Notes: generated by a model from the letters alone, not told the origin. Shown: positions 6,976 through 15,486, numbered from the stretch's first letter. The stretch is 64,000 nucleotides of DNA from Sphingomonas sp. PsM26 (GCA_030433805.1 JARUXA010000004.1:208686-272685), one strand, 5' to 3'. Translations and numbers: made by a program.

Positions 6976-8856
6976 TCATCGTGCCAGCGACACTTTGGCA
7001 AACAGGCTGAAACTCACCGGGAACGTGCCGTAAGCCTGATCCAGGGCCTTGGGTTTGGCATAGACGCCGACCGCCCCGCCGAGCGCCAGATCGAACGGCC
7101 CGGCCAGCGGCAGCCGGTAGGCGTAACCGCCTTCCAGCTTGCCGACGCGGAACTTCGCGTCGTGGAGGGGGCTCGCCGGATCGGGGAAAAGTTCGTCGTT
7201 GGCGACGCTCTCGCCGCGGGCGAACAGCGTGTCGTGGCGGTTGATGTCCCAATTCACTTCCGCCAGCCACGCGCTCAGCACCCGCCCCGGCAATTTGTGC
7301 TTGGCCGAATAGGCGAGCAGTGTGGCGACCCCGCCGTGCGCATATTGCACGCTCGCGGTGGTGCGCCGCTCGTTGCGGAACATTTCGAGTTGCTCGGGGC
7401 TCTTGAGCTGCCCGTGGCTCGCCTGCACTGCCCAGGCGGGGGAGGGCGTCCAGGTCGCTCGGACGCTCCACGAATCAAGCGACGGGCGTTCGATTGCCCA
7501 GCGATACTGGTCGGGCTCGCGCCCGCGGAACGCTGATGCCTCGACTTGCCAGCGGGGGGCCGCATAGCCCGCGGTGACGACGCCGTAGGCGATATGCGTG
7601 CTGTCGAACCAATGATGGGTGATCGGTGCCATCGGTTCATAGGTGGCGGACGCACGGTGCATGAAGGCGGAGGGCCCGAGCGCGGGTTCGGCGACCGGGC
7701 CGCCGTAGAGGAACCCGCTGCCGTTGCCGGCGTCGACGTCGACGCGCGCGGACAATTCCATGAACAGGTCGTGCGGATGCTGGCGGTCGATCAGCGGATT
7801 GACGCCGTCTGCGGTCTCGCCGGTTGCGAACAGATTGGGATAGCCGGCTTTGCCGATCAGCGGTTCGAGGCTCATCATCGTGCGGAGCTGGAGACGCGCC
7901 CCGCTGCCCAGATCACGCGTGCCCGACAGCATTGCCATCGATTCGACGAACGCCATGTTCGCGCCACGCGGGCCGCCCTGATCGGTATAGGTGCCCCACA
8001 GATAGCCGTGGAGCATCACGCCCCATTCGCCGAGCATGAGGTGCTCGCCGAGCATTTGCCCGGCATTGCCGGGATTGCGCGACGTGCCCGAACCTTCGCC
8101 GTATGCGCCGTCGAACGGGAGCATCGTCATGCCCGCCATGTCGTGTTGGGCGTGGGGGGCGTGCGTTGCGGCGGGGGTACCCGGCATGGCCATGCCCATG
8201 TCCGACATCATGTGAGTCGGCGCAGTTGCCCCGCCCTGCTTCCCCGGCGCAGGCCGGGGCCCAGTCGTGGTGTCCATGGGCATTGCGTGCTGCGCGTGGG
8301 GATCGAGGCTGCGCGACTGGGCCCCGGCCTCCGCCGGGGAAGGGGGAGTAGAGGGGGAAGTAGAAGGGGCGGGGGGAGCAGATGTACTCTTTTCCTGCTT
8401 CCCCGGCGCAGGCCGGGGCCCAGTCGTGGCGTCCATGGGCATCTGGTGCTGCGCATGCGGATCGACGCTGCGCGGCTGGGCCCCGGCCTCCGCCGGGGAA
8501 GGGGAGGTGGAAGGGGAACCAGGGTCGGTTTCGCCCGCGGACGTTTGAGGCTCGGCGTGCTTCACGCCTTCTTCCTTCCCCGGCGCAGGCCGGGGCTCAG
8601 TCGTGGCGTCCATGGGCATCATGTGCTGCGCATGCGGATCGACGCTGCGCGACTGGGCCTCGGCCTTCGCCGGGGAAGGCGAAGAAGAAGGGGAAGGGGC
8701 GGGTTTCGCTCGCGCCGAAGGCCGCGCGTGGGCGGGTTCAGCCTTTGCCTTCGGCGTATCCATCTTCATGCCAGGCATCATCACATGTTGCGTGCGTGCA
8801 GCGGACGGCAGCAACGCGGCCACGGCGCATGCCGTGACCAACAGGGGTCGGTTCAT
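6976..8856 (-). CDS. Met/His-rich exported protein, probably metal related, with three REP-derived inserts
   Basis: The 626-residue product has an N-terminal signal (MNRPLLVTACAVAALLPSAA) and a Met/His-rich N-terminal third. A C-terminal domain of about 370 residues, with motifs such as QHPHDLFMELSARV and APITHHWFDSTHIAYG, resembles uncharacterised exported or outer-membrane proteins encoded near copper genes (from memory, no search). Between about residues 55 and 210 there are three in-frame copies of a 104-bp palindromic DNA element, each giving SPAEAGAQ, then a HAQH-x-MPMD segment, then GPRPAPGK. The linkers between copies are rich in Ser, Pro and Thr. It probably forms a unit with the small Met/His-rich gene 56 bases upstream. 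A role in copper binding is inferred from composition only. Confidence 0.75.
   Translation of the reverse strand: MNRPLLVTACAVAALLPSAARTQHVMMPGMKMDTPKAKAEPAHARPSARAKPAPSPSSSPSPAKAEAQSRSVDPHAQHMMPMDATTEPRPAPGKEEGVKHAEPQTSAGETDPGSPSTSPSPAEAGAQPRSVDPHAQHQMPMDATTGPRPAPGKQEKSTSAPPAPSTSPSTPPSPAEAGAQSRSLDPHAQHAMPMDTTTGPRPAPGKQGGATAPTHMMSDMGMAMPGTPAATHAPHAQHDMAGMTMLPFDGAYGEGSGTSRNPGNAGQMLGEHLMLGEWGVMLHGYLWGTYTDQGGPRGANMAFVESMAMLSGTRDLGSGARLQLRTMMSLEPLIGKAGYPNLFATGETADGVNPLIDRQHPHDLFMELSARVDVDAGNGSGFLYGGPVAEPALGPSAFMHRASATYEPMAPITHHWFDSTHIAYGVVTAGYAAPRWQVEASAFRGREPDQYRWAIERPSLDSWSVRATWTPSPAWAVQASHGQLKSPEQLEMFRNERRTTASVQYAHGGVATLLAYSAKHKLPGRVLSAWLAEVNWDINRHDTLFARGESVANDELFPDPASPLHDAKFRVGKLEGGYAYRLPLAGPFDLALGGAVGVYAKPKALDQAYGTFPVSFSLFAKVSLAR
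8239..8342 (-). repeat. REP-like element, CCCCGGC family, in-coding copy 3
   Basis: A 104-bp element has 26-bp inverted arms (CTTCCCCGGCGNAGGCCGGG followed by GCCCAG) that match those of the intergenic copies at 11403-11505 and 54709-54813. It lies in frame inside the Met/His-rich gene and encodes SPAEAGAQ, RSLDPHAQHAMPMDTTT and GPRPAPGK. Its start is 159 bp from that of the next copy, a multiple of three. Confidence 0.9.
8398..8501 (-). repeat. REP-like element, CCCCGGC family, in-coding copy 2
   Basis: This is the second 104-bp copy in the same gene, with the same 26-bp arms. The body encodes RSVDPHAQHQMPMDATT. It starts 159 bp from copy 3 and 177 bp from copy 1, both multiples of three, so all three copies are read in the same frame. 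Confidence 0.9.
8575..8678 (-). repeat. REP-like element, CCCCGGC family, in-coding copy 1
   Basis: This is the copy nearest the gene start and the most diverged: its arms have several substitutions (protein SPAKAEAQ instead of SPAEAGAQ, and TEPRPAPGK). The body still encodes RSVDPHAQHMMPMDATT. The greater divergence suggests that it is the oldest of the three. Confidence 0.88.
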
Positions 8857-8912
8857 CGTAAGTCCTTCGCGGATCGATCAGGTCTGCGCGGCGCGCAAAT
8901 GCGCCGCTCGAG

Positions 8913-9257
8913 TCAGACCGTCGGTCGCGGAGGGGGCAGGATCGGCGGTGCGCTGAGACCCGCGGCAAACGCCGTCACGGCGATCGCGCGGCGCACGGGC
9001 GCATACGTAAAGGGTGTCGATACCGGACGCGGCGCGACCATCGCCGGTGGAATGCAACCGATGCAGACATGCGCCGCCATCCCGCGCGGCTGATCGGATC
9101 GGTCGTGCTGTGCATTCTGATGGTGCGCCATCGGCACGGCCATTGCCGCCATCATCATGCCGGGCATCATCGCAGCCGAATCATGGCACGGCCCGTTCGC
9201 CATCGCCGGAAAGGTGAAGGCGGCGAGCAACAGCGCAAGGATCATCCGGGCGAACAT
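8913..9257 (-). CDS. Small Met/His-rich exported protein (DUF2946-like)
   Basis: The product has 114 residues from the Met at 9257; another Met lies four codons later and an in-frame codon 42 bases upstream. A hydrophobic signal ends near FPAMANG. It is followed by PCHDSAAMMPGMMMAA, a His-rich stretch and HVCIGCIPP, a CxxC with neighbouring His. Short exported proteins of this kind occur in copper-responsive operons, but the family assignment is tentative. It is the first gene of an apparent two-gene unit with the large Met/His-rich exported protein and ends 56 bases before that gene starts. Confidence 0.65.
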   Translation of the reverse strand: MFARMILALLLAAFTFPAMANGPCHDSAAMMPGMMMAAMAVPMAHHQNAQHDRSDQPRGMAAHVCIGCIPPAMVAPRPVSTPFTYAPVRRAIAVTAFAAGLSAPPILPPPRPTV

Positions 9258-9295
9258 CCGCGCAGCTCTACGCGCGCGGCACTCGCCCGGCAACA

Positions 9296-10396
9296 TCACA
9301 CGTTGAAGCGGAAATTGAGCACGTCGCCGTCGTGGACGACATATTCCTTGCCTTCCTGCCGCAGCTTGCCCGCGTCGCGCGCACCGGTTTCGCCGCCCAG
9401 CGAGATATAGTCGTCATAGGCGATCGTCTCGGCGCGGATGAAGCCGCGTTCGAAATCGGTGTGGATTTCGCCCGCCGCCTGCGGGGCCTTGGCCCCGGCA
9501 TGGACGGTCCAGGCGCGCGCTTCCTTGGGGCCGACCGTGAAGAAGGTCAGCAGCGAGAGCAATTTGTACCCGGCGCGAATCACGCGCGCGAGCCCGGTTT
9601 CCTCGAGCCCCAGTTCCGACAGGAACTCGCCGCGCTCTTCGGCGTCCATCGTTGCGATCTCGGCCTCGATCGCGGCGGAGACGACGACGGCCTGCGCGCC
9701 CTCGGCCTTGGCCTTTTCGAACACGCGCGCGGACTGGCTGTTGCCCTCGGCGGCGCTCGCTTCCTCGACGTTGCAGACGTAGAGGACCGGCTTGGCGGTG
9801 AGCAGCTGCGCCTGGGCGAACACGCGCGCCTCGTCCTCGTCCTTCGGGACGGTCAGCCGCGCGGGTTTGCCTTCGCGGAGCAGTTCGAGCGCCTGGCCGA
9901 GCACGGCCGCGCCGATCTTGGCTTCCTTGTCGCCCTGCGTTGCTTTCTTGGCGAGGTTGGGGACGCGCTTCTCGAGGCTCTCCAGATCGGACAGCATCAG
10001 CTCGGTCTCGACCGTCTCGGCGTCGGCGATCGGGTCGACCTTGCCTTCGACATGGGTGACGTCGTCATCCTCGAAGCAGCGCAGCACGTGGACGATCGCG
10101 TCGACTTCGCGGATGTTGCCGAGGAACTGGTTGCCGAGACCTTCGCCTTTGGACGCGCCGCGCACCAGCCCGGCGATGTCGACGAAGCCAAGCTGCGTCT
10201 CGATGATCTTGGCCGACCCCGCGACCGCCGCCAGCTTGGACAGCCGGTCGTCGGGCACGCCGACGTTGCCGACGTTGGGCTCGATCGTGCAGAACGGGTA
10301 ATTGGCGGCCTGCGCCGCCGCGGTCTGCGTCAGCGCATTGAACAGCGTCGACTTGCCGACATTCGGCAGCCCGACGATCCCACAGCGAAATCCCAT
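9296..10396 (-). CDS. ychF: Ribosome-binding ATPase YchF (Obg-related)
   Basis: The 366-residue product starts MGFRCGIVGLPNVGKSTLFN with the P-loop GLPNVGKST. The G3 region DIAGLVRGASKGEGLGNQFL is the YchF signature, and a C-terminal TGS-type domain ends in VVHDGDVLNFRFNV. The length equals that of E. coli YchF (363). YchF hydrolyses ATP rather than GTP and associates with ribosomes; it influences translation fidelity and oxidative-stress response in E. coli. It stands alone, with about 300 bp upstream that hold a palindromic repeat. Confidence 0.97.
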   Translation of the reverse strand: MGFRCGIVGLPNVGKSTLFNALTQTAAAQAANYPFCTIEPNVGNVGVPDDRLSKLAAVAGSAKIIETQLGFVDIAGLVRGASKGEGLGNQFLGNIREVDAIVHVLRCFEDDDVTHVEGKVDPIADAETVETELMLSDLESLEKRVPNLAKKATQGDKEAKIGAAVLGQALELLREGKPARLTVPKDEDEARVFAQAQLLTAKPVLYVCNVEEASAAEGNSQSARVFEKAKAEGAQAVVVSAAIEAEIATMDAEERGEFLSELGLEETGLARVIRAGYKLLSLLTFFTVGPKEARAWTVHAGAKAPQAAGEIHTDFERGFIRAETIAYDDYISLGGETGARDAGKLRQEGKEYVVHDGDVLNFRFNV

Positions 10397-10555
10397 GATG
10401 GTCCTTGAAGCGCGTTATGATGTGAAGCGTGGGCGATAGGCCGTTGCGCGGCGGAATGCCAGTGTGTCGGGAAGGGGGACAGGCTTTGGACTAAAGAGGC
10501 GTCCATGCCGTACTCCCGTCATTTCCATCTTCGCGAGAGTTCTACAAAACCGTCC

Positions 10556-10644
10556 GTCATCCTGAACTTGTTTCAGGATCCAGCCCTCCGCGAGCCCAGA
10601 CTGTGCTTGTCGCACGGTGGATGCTGAAACAAGTTCAGCATGAC
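10556..10644. repeat. REP-like palindromic element, GTCATCCTGAA family
   Basis: An 89-bp element has arms GTCATCCTGAACTTGTTTCA and, inverted at the other end, TGAAACAAGTTCAGCATGAC. It lies in the 297-bp gap between ychF and the TIGR02466-type gene, which shows no other recognisable feature. Repeats with this arm are common between genes of sphingomonads (general knowledge). Confidence 0.85.
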
Positions 10645-10693
10645 GGGAGTTTTTGGGGTGAGGGGTGACGGTAAAACCATCCCCGCCAAACCG

Positions 10694-11308
10694 TCACCAG
10701 CGATAGTTGAAGCTGATGCTGATGCGCTCGGCCTTGGCCGTCCCCGGCGCGACTTCGTGGCGGAGCCAGCTCTCCCACAGGAAGACGCTGCCCGCCTCGG
10801 GCTCGACATAGACGAACGTCCGCTGGTCCTCGCGCGCATCGGGCAGGCGCGGCGGGGCGGCCATCATCATCGGCAACCGCGGATCCTCGAGTTTCAAAGC
10901 TCCCGCCCCGTCCGGGACCGCGATATAGACCGTTCCCGAAATCACGCTGTGCGGGTGGACGTGCCCCGAATGCGTGCCGCCCGGTTTCATCACATTGACC
11001 CACAGGCTGTCGAGCTTGAGCTTGCCGCCCTGCAGATCGAACGCGCACGCCTCCGCAAACTTCGCGACATGCTTGTTGAGCAGTTTGACGAGATCGCCGA
11101 ACGCGGGGTCGCGCATCGGCAAGTCGTTGAGCGAGGCGTAGGAGGTGTAGCCGCGATAGCCATGCGCCTTGGACCAGATCCGCCCCGCGCGATCGTCTTC
11201 CGCGAGCATCCGGCACGACCGGTCGAGCTCGGCCACCAGCGCCGCGTCCTTCAATTTGCCGTCGTAGAACGGCGTGGCGAACAGGCTGCGGACGGGGGAG
11301 GTTTTCAT
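10694..11308 (-). CDS. TIGR02466-type protein, putative 2-oxoglutarate/Fe(II) oxygenase fold
   Basis: The 204-residue product starts MKTSPVRSLFATPFYDG. The central GGTHSGHVHPHSVISGTVYI and the later SVFLWESWLRHEV provide His residues placed as in double-stranded beta-helix oxygenases, and ERISISFNY near the end is typical of the TIGR02466 family. The substrate is unknown. The start at 11308 is chosen because an upstream extension would read through the flanking palindromic repeat and is Pro/Arg-rich. Confidence 0.82.
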   Translation of the reverse strand: MKTSPVRSLFATPFYDGKLKDAALVAELDRSCRMLAEDDRAGRIWSKAHGYRGYTSYASLNDLPMRDPAFGDLVKLLNKHVAKFAEACAFDLQGGKLKLDSLWVNVMKPGGTHSGHVHPHSVISGTVYIAVPDGAGALKLEDPRLPMMMAAPPRLPDAREDQRTFVYVEPEAGSVFLWESWLRHEVAPGTAKAERISISFNYRW

Positions 11309-11402
11309 GGCTTGCCTATCCTCCAGTGCGCCGCCGTTGCCAAGCGATCGGTTGCGCGGGCGGCTGTCGGGGGCGCTTTTTCTTCCGCTTCCCCCTGCGG
11401 CA

Positions 11403-11505
11403 CTTCCCCGGCGAAGGCCGGGGCCCAGGAGAGGGCCGAACATGGCGGCGGTGGCGCGTTGTTACTTCGACCTGCGCGACTGGGCCCCGGCCTACGCCGG
11501 GGAAG
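11403..11505. repeat. REP-like palindromic element, CCCCGGC family, intergenic copy
   Basis: A 103-bp element has 26-bp arms nearly identical to those of the three copies inside the Met/His-rich gene (8239-8678). It lies between pth and the TIGR02466-type gene. Its 51-bp body resembles the intergenic copy at 54709-54813 near the right arm (GTTACTTCGACC against GTTACCTCGACC) and differs from the coding copies in the middle. Confidence 0.9.
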
Positions 11506-11560
11506 GGAAACAGGAAGGGGGAAAAAGAGGAATGGGGAAGGGAAGAAGGAAAAGGCCAGC

Positions 11561-12130
11561 CTACCGCGCCAGCCGCAAGGCCACGTCGCTCATGAACCGC
11601 TGGTCGTCCCCCGCCGCCAGCCACGACACCTCCGCCGCAACCGCGCCGAGCACGTCGCTCAGCGGGTCCATCTCGGCCTTGGCGTAATTGCCCAGTACAT
11701 ACGGCGACACCTTGTCCTTGTGCCCGGGATGCCCGATCCCGATCCGCACGCGGCGGAAGTCCTCGCCGATATGCTGCGCGGTCGAGCGGATGCCGTTATG
11801 CCCGGCAGCACCGCCGCCGGTCTTCACCTTGACACGGAACGGGTCGAGATCGAGCTCGTCATAGAAGACGGTGACGTTGGCGGGCGTCAGCTTGTAGAAG
11901 CGCATCGCCTCGCCGATGCTGCGGCCGCTTTCGTTCATGAAGGTCGCGGGCTTGAGCAGCAGGATCTTCTCGCTGCCGATCCGGCCGTCCTGGGTCCAGC
12001 CCTGGAACGCTTTCTTGACGCTGCCGAAGCCGTGCATCTCGGCGATCGTGTCGACCGCCATGAAGCCGACATTGTGCCGGTTGAGTGCGTATTGCGCACC
12101 GGGATTTCCGAGACCGGCCCAGAGTTGCAT
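11561..12130 (-). CDS. pth: Peptidyl-tRNA hydrolase
   Basis: The 189-residue enzyme releases tRNA from peptidyl-tRNA that drops off ribosomes. The N-terminus has AGLGNPGAQYALNRHNVGFM, with the catalytic His in NRHN, and the GGAAGHNGIRS segment is also typical. The length fits the family (about 190). It is downstream of rplY with a strong bidirectional hairpin between them; rplY-pth is a common bacterial pair. Confidence 0.96.
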   Translation of the reverse strand: MQLWAGLGNPGAQYALNRHNVGFMAVDTIAEMHGFGSVKKAFQGWTQDGRIGSEKILLLKPATFMNESGRSIGEAMRFYKLTPANVTVFYDELDLDPFRVKVKTGGGAAGHNGIRSTAQHIGEDFRRVRIGIGHPGHKDKVSPYVLGNYAKAEMDPLSDVLGAVAAEVSWLAAGDDQRFMSDVALRLAR

Positions 12131-12209
12131 GTCGTGTCCTGCCTGCCCGCTGTATCTCTCGTGCCGCTCGAACCGAACGGGCAGGGAGACGCACCATCGT
12201 CAATTCCAA

Positions 12210-12257
12210 AAAAAGGGACAGCCCGCCGGACGCTCGCGCCGCAGACTGTCCCTTTTT
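12210..12257 (-). terminator. Hairpin with A/T runs on both sides, between rplY and pth
   Basis: AAAAAGGGACAG at 12210-12221 pairs with CTGTCCCTTTTT at 12246-12257. On the minus strand it follows the rplY stop and ends in a run of Ts, so it should terminate or attenuate rplY transcription before pth. The symmetrical A/T flanks make it bidirectional in principle. Confidence 0.75.
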
Positions 12258-12295
12258 CCAGCCCTTTCCCTGCAAGCAGGGAGGGGCAGACCGGC

Positions 12296-12976
12296 TTATT
12301 CGGCCTTGTCGTCCTCGGCAGCGGCTTCGCCAGCTGCTTCGGCTTCGGCTTCAGACGACTGCGCTTCGGCAACCGCTGCTTCCAGCTCTTCGTCCGCTGC
12401 GGTCGGGACCGTCGGCGGCACGATCGTCGCGATCGCGAAGTCGCGGTCGGCGATCGACGGCTCGACGCCGTTGGGCAGCTTCACGTCCGAGATGTGGATC
12501 GATGCGCCGACTTCGAGGCCTGCGAGCGAGATGGTGATCTCGCCGGGGATCTCGGCTGCGTCGCAGACGACTTCGATTTCGTGACGCGTGACGTTGAGCA
12601 CGCCGCCGTCCCGCTTGATGCCGGGGGCCTCGTCTTCATCGGTGAAGACGACCGGAACCGCGACGGTGACGGTCGAATGCGCGCCGATCCGCAGGAAGTC
12701 GACATGGACCGGACGCTCGGTGACGACGTCGAAGGTGACGTCCTTCGGCAGGGTGCGAACCTGCTGGCCACCGGCGCCGACCATGACGACCGAATTCATG
12801 AAGTGACCCGTGTTGAGCAGACGCATCAGCGCCTTTTCCTCGACGTGGATCGACAGGGGTTCCTGCTTGTTGCCGTAGATTACGGCGGGGACGCGGCCTT
12901 CACGACGAAGCAAACGGGAGGCTCCCTTGCCAACCTGTTCGCGCGTCTCGGCTGCGAGCGTCATCTGTTCGCTCAT
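12296..12976 (-). CDS. rplY: Ribosomal protein bL25, long CTC form
   Basis: The 226-residue CTC/TL5-type L25 binds 5S rRNA. The N-terminal domain (about residues 1-95, including [20 protein letters not shown]) is the L25 fold. The middle (about 100-190) is the TL5-type beta domain, and the tail is an acidic, Ala/Glu-rich extension ending EDDKAE. It is the first gene of the rplY-pth pair. Confidence 0.96.
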   Translation of the reverse strand: MSEQMTLAAETREQVGKGASRLLRREGRVPAVIYGNKQEPLSIHVEEKALMRLLNTGHFMNSVVMVGAGGQQVRTLPKDVTFDVVTERPVHVDFLRIGAHSTVTVAVPVVFTDEDEAPGIKRDGGVLNVTRHEIEVVCDAAEIPGEITISLAGLEVGASIHISDVKLPNGVEPSIADRDFAIATIVPPTVPTAADEELEAAVAEAQSSEAEAEAAGEAAAEDDKAE

Positions 12977-13091
12977 TGCAATGCTCCGAAATACTGGAAG
13001 TGGTATGTTCCGGCCAAGCCTCCAGGGATGACCCTGACCGAAGCGCGCGCCATAGGGGAAGGCGGCGAAAAACGCAATATGGGGGCGATGA

Positions 13092-13865
13092 TCAGCGGTC
13101 GACGATCAGGTCCAGCATCGTTCCGGGGGCGGCTTCCCCGTGCGGCACGCGCAACAGTACACCGTGTTCGTCGTGGCCGACAATCTTCGCGCAGATCCGG
13201 GCGCCCCGTACGATCGTGGATGGGCCCGTCGTCACGACACGCCCCTGGTCCAGCATGACGACATGGTCCGCCACGGCATGAACCTCGTCCGGGCTGTGCG
13301 TGACATACAGCATCGGCAACGCGAAGTCGGCCTTGAGGCGTTTGATATAGGCGAGCACCTCGGCCTTGCGGCCGCCGTCGAGCGCGGCGAGCGGCTCGTC
13401 GAGCAGCAGCAGTTCGGGCTGGCTCAACAACGCGCGGCCAAGCGCGACGCGCTGGCGCTCGCCGCCGGACAGGTCGCGCACGCCGCGGCGCAACAGATGC
13501 CCGATGTCGAGCACGCCGACGACATGGTCGAAGTCGATTCGCTGCACGCCGGATGCCCGCCTCATACCGTAGCGCAGGTTCGCCTCGACCCGCAGGTGCG
13601 GGAACAGCCGCGCATCCTGGAAGACCCAGCCGATCCGGCGTGCGCGCTGTGGGACGTTCACGCGGGTAGCGCTGTCGAACAGGACGCGAGATCCAAGCGC
13701 AACGTGCCCGCGATCGATCGCGCCGCTCCCTGCGATCGCCGCGAGCGTTGCACTCTTGCCCGCGCCCGATGGGCCGAACAGCACGGTCACGCCGTCCGCA
13801 GGGCCTTCGAACGCGACGTCGAGATCGAACGCGCCGAGGGTCCGGTGGATCGCGACCGAGATCAT
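13092..13865 (-). CDS. modC: Molybdate ABC transporter ATP-binding protein
   Basis: The 257-residue ATPase has Walker A GPSGAGKS (about residues 31-38), signature [16 protein letters not shown] and Walker [15 protein letters not shown]. It powers ModB for molybdate import. It is about 95 residues shorter than E. coli ModC (352), and only a short C-terminal stretch follows the ATPase core, so the usual molybdate-binding MOP domain is largely absent. Its ATG overlaps the modB stop by four bases (ATGA), as expected for an operon. Specificity is assigned from the neighbours modB and modA. Confidence 0.92.
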   Translation of the reverse strand: MISVAIHRTLGAFDLDVAFEGPADGVTVLFGPSGAGKSATLAAIAGSGAIDRGHVALGSRVLFDSATRVNVPQRARRIGWVFQDARLFPHLRVEANLRYGMRRASGVQRIDFDHVVGVLDIGHLLRRGVRDLSGGERQRVALGRALLSQPELLLLDEPLAALDGGRKAEVLAYIKRLKADFALPMLYVTHSPDEVHAVADHVVMLDQGRVVTTGPSTIVRGARICAKIVGHDEHGVLLRVPHGEAAPGTMLDLIVDR

Positions 13866-14545
13866 TGCCCGCTCCGCCGCCGGCCATAGGCAAGCAGCGC
13901 CTCGGACGAGAGCAATGCGACGATCGCGACGCCGAAGGAGATTCCCGCGAGCCGCAGCGCCACCGCCTCGCCGCCGGGCTGCTGGAGGGCTGCGTAGATC
14001 GCGAGCGCGAGGGTTTGCGTTTCGCCGGGGATATTGGCGGCAAAGGTGATCACCGCACCGAATTCCCCGAGCGCCGCGGCGAAGCCGATCACCGCGGCGG
14101 CGATCAGGCCCGGTGCGGCGAGCGGCAGCGTGATCGAGAAGGTCCGGTCCCAGAACCCGGCGCCGAGACTGTCCGCGACCGCCTCGATCCGCGGGTCGAC
14201 CGCTTCGATCGCCTGGCGGCAGGCGCGCAGCATCAGCGGGAAGGCCATCACGCCTGCGGCCAGCGCCGCGCCGTTGGCGGTGAAGATTAGCCGAATGCCG
14301 AACCGCGCCAGAACCTCCCCAATCGGTCCGTCATTGCCGAACAGCAGGATCAGCACGAGGCCGACCACCACCGGCGGCAGGAACAGCGACGAATGCAGCA
14401 CGGCATCCAGCAGCGTCCGGCCGGGAAACCGAGTCCGCGCCATCAGCCACCCCGCGATCAGCGCGAGCGGCAGGGCGAACAGCACCGCGCGCCCCGCGAT
14501 CGACACGCTGAGCGCGAGGACCTCCCATTCGGTCGCGGTCAGCAC
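13862..14545 (-). CDS. modB: Molybdate ABC transporter permease
   Basis: The 227-residue inner-membrane permease has five or so hydrophobic segments and the cytoplasmic coupling motif region ADSLGAGFWDRTFSITLPLAAPGLIAA (read as the EAA-type loop around residues 135-160). The start is GTG at 14545, three bases beyond the modA stop. It pairs with ModC and receives molybdate from ModA. Confidence 0.93.
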   Translation of the reverse strand: MLTATEWEVLALSVSIAGRAVLFALPLALIAGWLMARTRFPGRTLLDAVLHSSLFLPPVVVGLVLILLFGNDGPIGEVLARFGIRLIFTANGAALAAGVMAFPLMLRACRQAIEAVDPRIEAVADSLGAGFWDRTFSITLPLAAPGLIAAAVIGFAAALGEFGAVITFAANIPGETQTLALAIYAALQQPGGEAVALRLAGISFGVAIVALLSSEALLAYGRRRSGQ

Positions 14546-14548
14546 GCC

Positions 14549-15340
14549 TCAGCCGAACGTCCGGAAGCCGTAGCGCCGGAACGTCGCCTTCGCGGCGGGG
14601 CTTTGCAGATAAGCGGCGAACCCGCGCGCTGCGGGAGCGGCACCGCGGACGAGTGCGGCCGGGTAATCGATCGGGGGGTGGCTCGCCTCGGGGAAGATGC
14701 CGACGATCCGGACGCCGGGTTCGGCGCGGGCGTCGGTTTCGTACACGATCCCGAGGGGGGCTTCGTGCCGCGCAACGTAGGACAGGGCGACGCGGACATT
14801 GTCTGCCCGTGCGAGCCGGGTCTGGACCGATGGCCATACGCCGAGGCGGGTGAGGGCGGTCTGGGCGTAGATGCCCGCGGGGACATAGGTCGGATCGCCG
14901 ACCGCAAGCCGGCCATTCGCCCCCAGCGCCTGTGCCAGCGGGAAGCGCGGCGCGATACGGACCGTGACGCGCGAATCAGCCGGGGCGATCAGCGCGAGGC
15001 GGCCGCGCAGCAACGTGCGGCGGCTTCCCGCGTCGATCCGACCCGCCTTTTGCGCGTGATCCATCCACGCCAGATCCGCCGACACGAACATGTCCGCCTT
15101 CGCCCCCGATTCGATCTGGCGGGCGAGCAGGCTGCTGGACGCGAACGAGAAGCGGACAGGGACGCCGGTCCGCGCGGTGTAGGCCTTGCCGACGGCCTGG
15201 AGCGCATCGGTCAGCGATGCCGCCGCAAAGACGGTGATCGATGCACGTGTCGCGGGCGGGGGAGCGGCGGGTGCCGCGGTCGCACTCGTCGTCGCGAGGA
15301 CGAACGCGCCGAGCGCAGAAATCAGGGTGCGGCGGTTCAT
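14549..15340 (-). CDS. modA: Molybdate-binding periplasmic protein
   Basis: The 263-residue protein starts MNRRTLISALGAFVLATTSA, a signal peptide. The mature part has ITVFAAASLTDALQAVGKAY, the standard ModA opening with ligand-binding Ser residues, then FSFASSSLLARQIESGAKAD and PLGIVYETDA. It collects molybdate (or tungstate) for ModBC. The open frame continues antiparallel into nusG upstream, but only this start gives a signal peptide. It is the first gene of modABC. The 146 bp upstream hold the nusG terminator. Confidence 0.94.
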   Translation of the reverse strand: MNRRTLISALGAFVLATTSATAAPAAPPPATRASITVFAAASLTDALQAVGKAYTARTGVPVRFSFASSSLLARQIESGAKADMFVSADLAWMDHAQKAGRIDAGSRRTLLRGRLALIAPADSRVTVRIAPRFPLAQALGANGRLAVGDPTYVPAGIYAQTALTRLGVWPSVQTRLARADNVRVALSYVARHEAPLGIVYETDARAEPGVRIVGIFPEASHPPIDYPAALVRGAAPAARGFAAYLQSPAAKATFRRYGFRTFG

Positions 15341-15430
15341 GCTTGGTCCGATCGGCGATGGTATCGGAACATATATGGCTGATCGGGGATCACGCCTAGG
15401 GCCTGCCGCCGGGCGCGCGCGCGGTAGGAG

Positions 15431-15475
15431 GAAAACCAAGCGTCCGACCCCCAGAGGGCGGTGCAGACGCTTGGT
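15431..15475 (-). terminator. Terminator of secE-nusG
   Basis: ACCAAGCGTC at 15435-15444 pairs with GACGCTTGGT at 15466-15475 and, read on the minus strand, is followed by TTTTCC (complement of 15429-15434). It begins about 10 bases past the nusG stop, before modA. Confidence 0.8.
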
Positions 15476-15486
15476 ATTACAATGAC

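Noticed and set aside
8239..8678. A CRISPR-like array because of regularly spaced repeats
   Set aside because: Only three 104-bp units, each palindromic with long arms, in frame inside a protein, and without short unique spacers or cas genes.
7546..9093. A plus-strand open frame of 515 codons opposite the Met/His-rich genes
   Set aside because: Arg/Gly-rich translation with repeated PRRRPG segments that come from the palindromic elements; no signal or domain.
10640..13258. A plus-strand open frame of 872 codons opposite the TIGR02466-type gene, pth and rplY
   Set aside because: It is antisense to three clear genes, its composition is arginine-rich without any family pattern, and such frames are expected in high-GC DNA.
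15341..15430. A ModE box or molybdenum-cofactor riboswitch before modA
   Set aside because: CATATATG near 15370 is AT-rich, but the long dyad of a ModE site is absent and no cofactor riboswitch fold is apparent.
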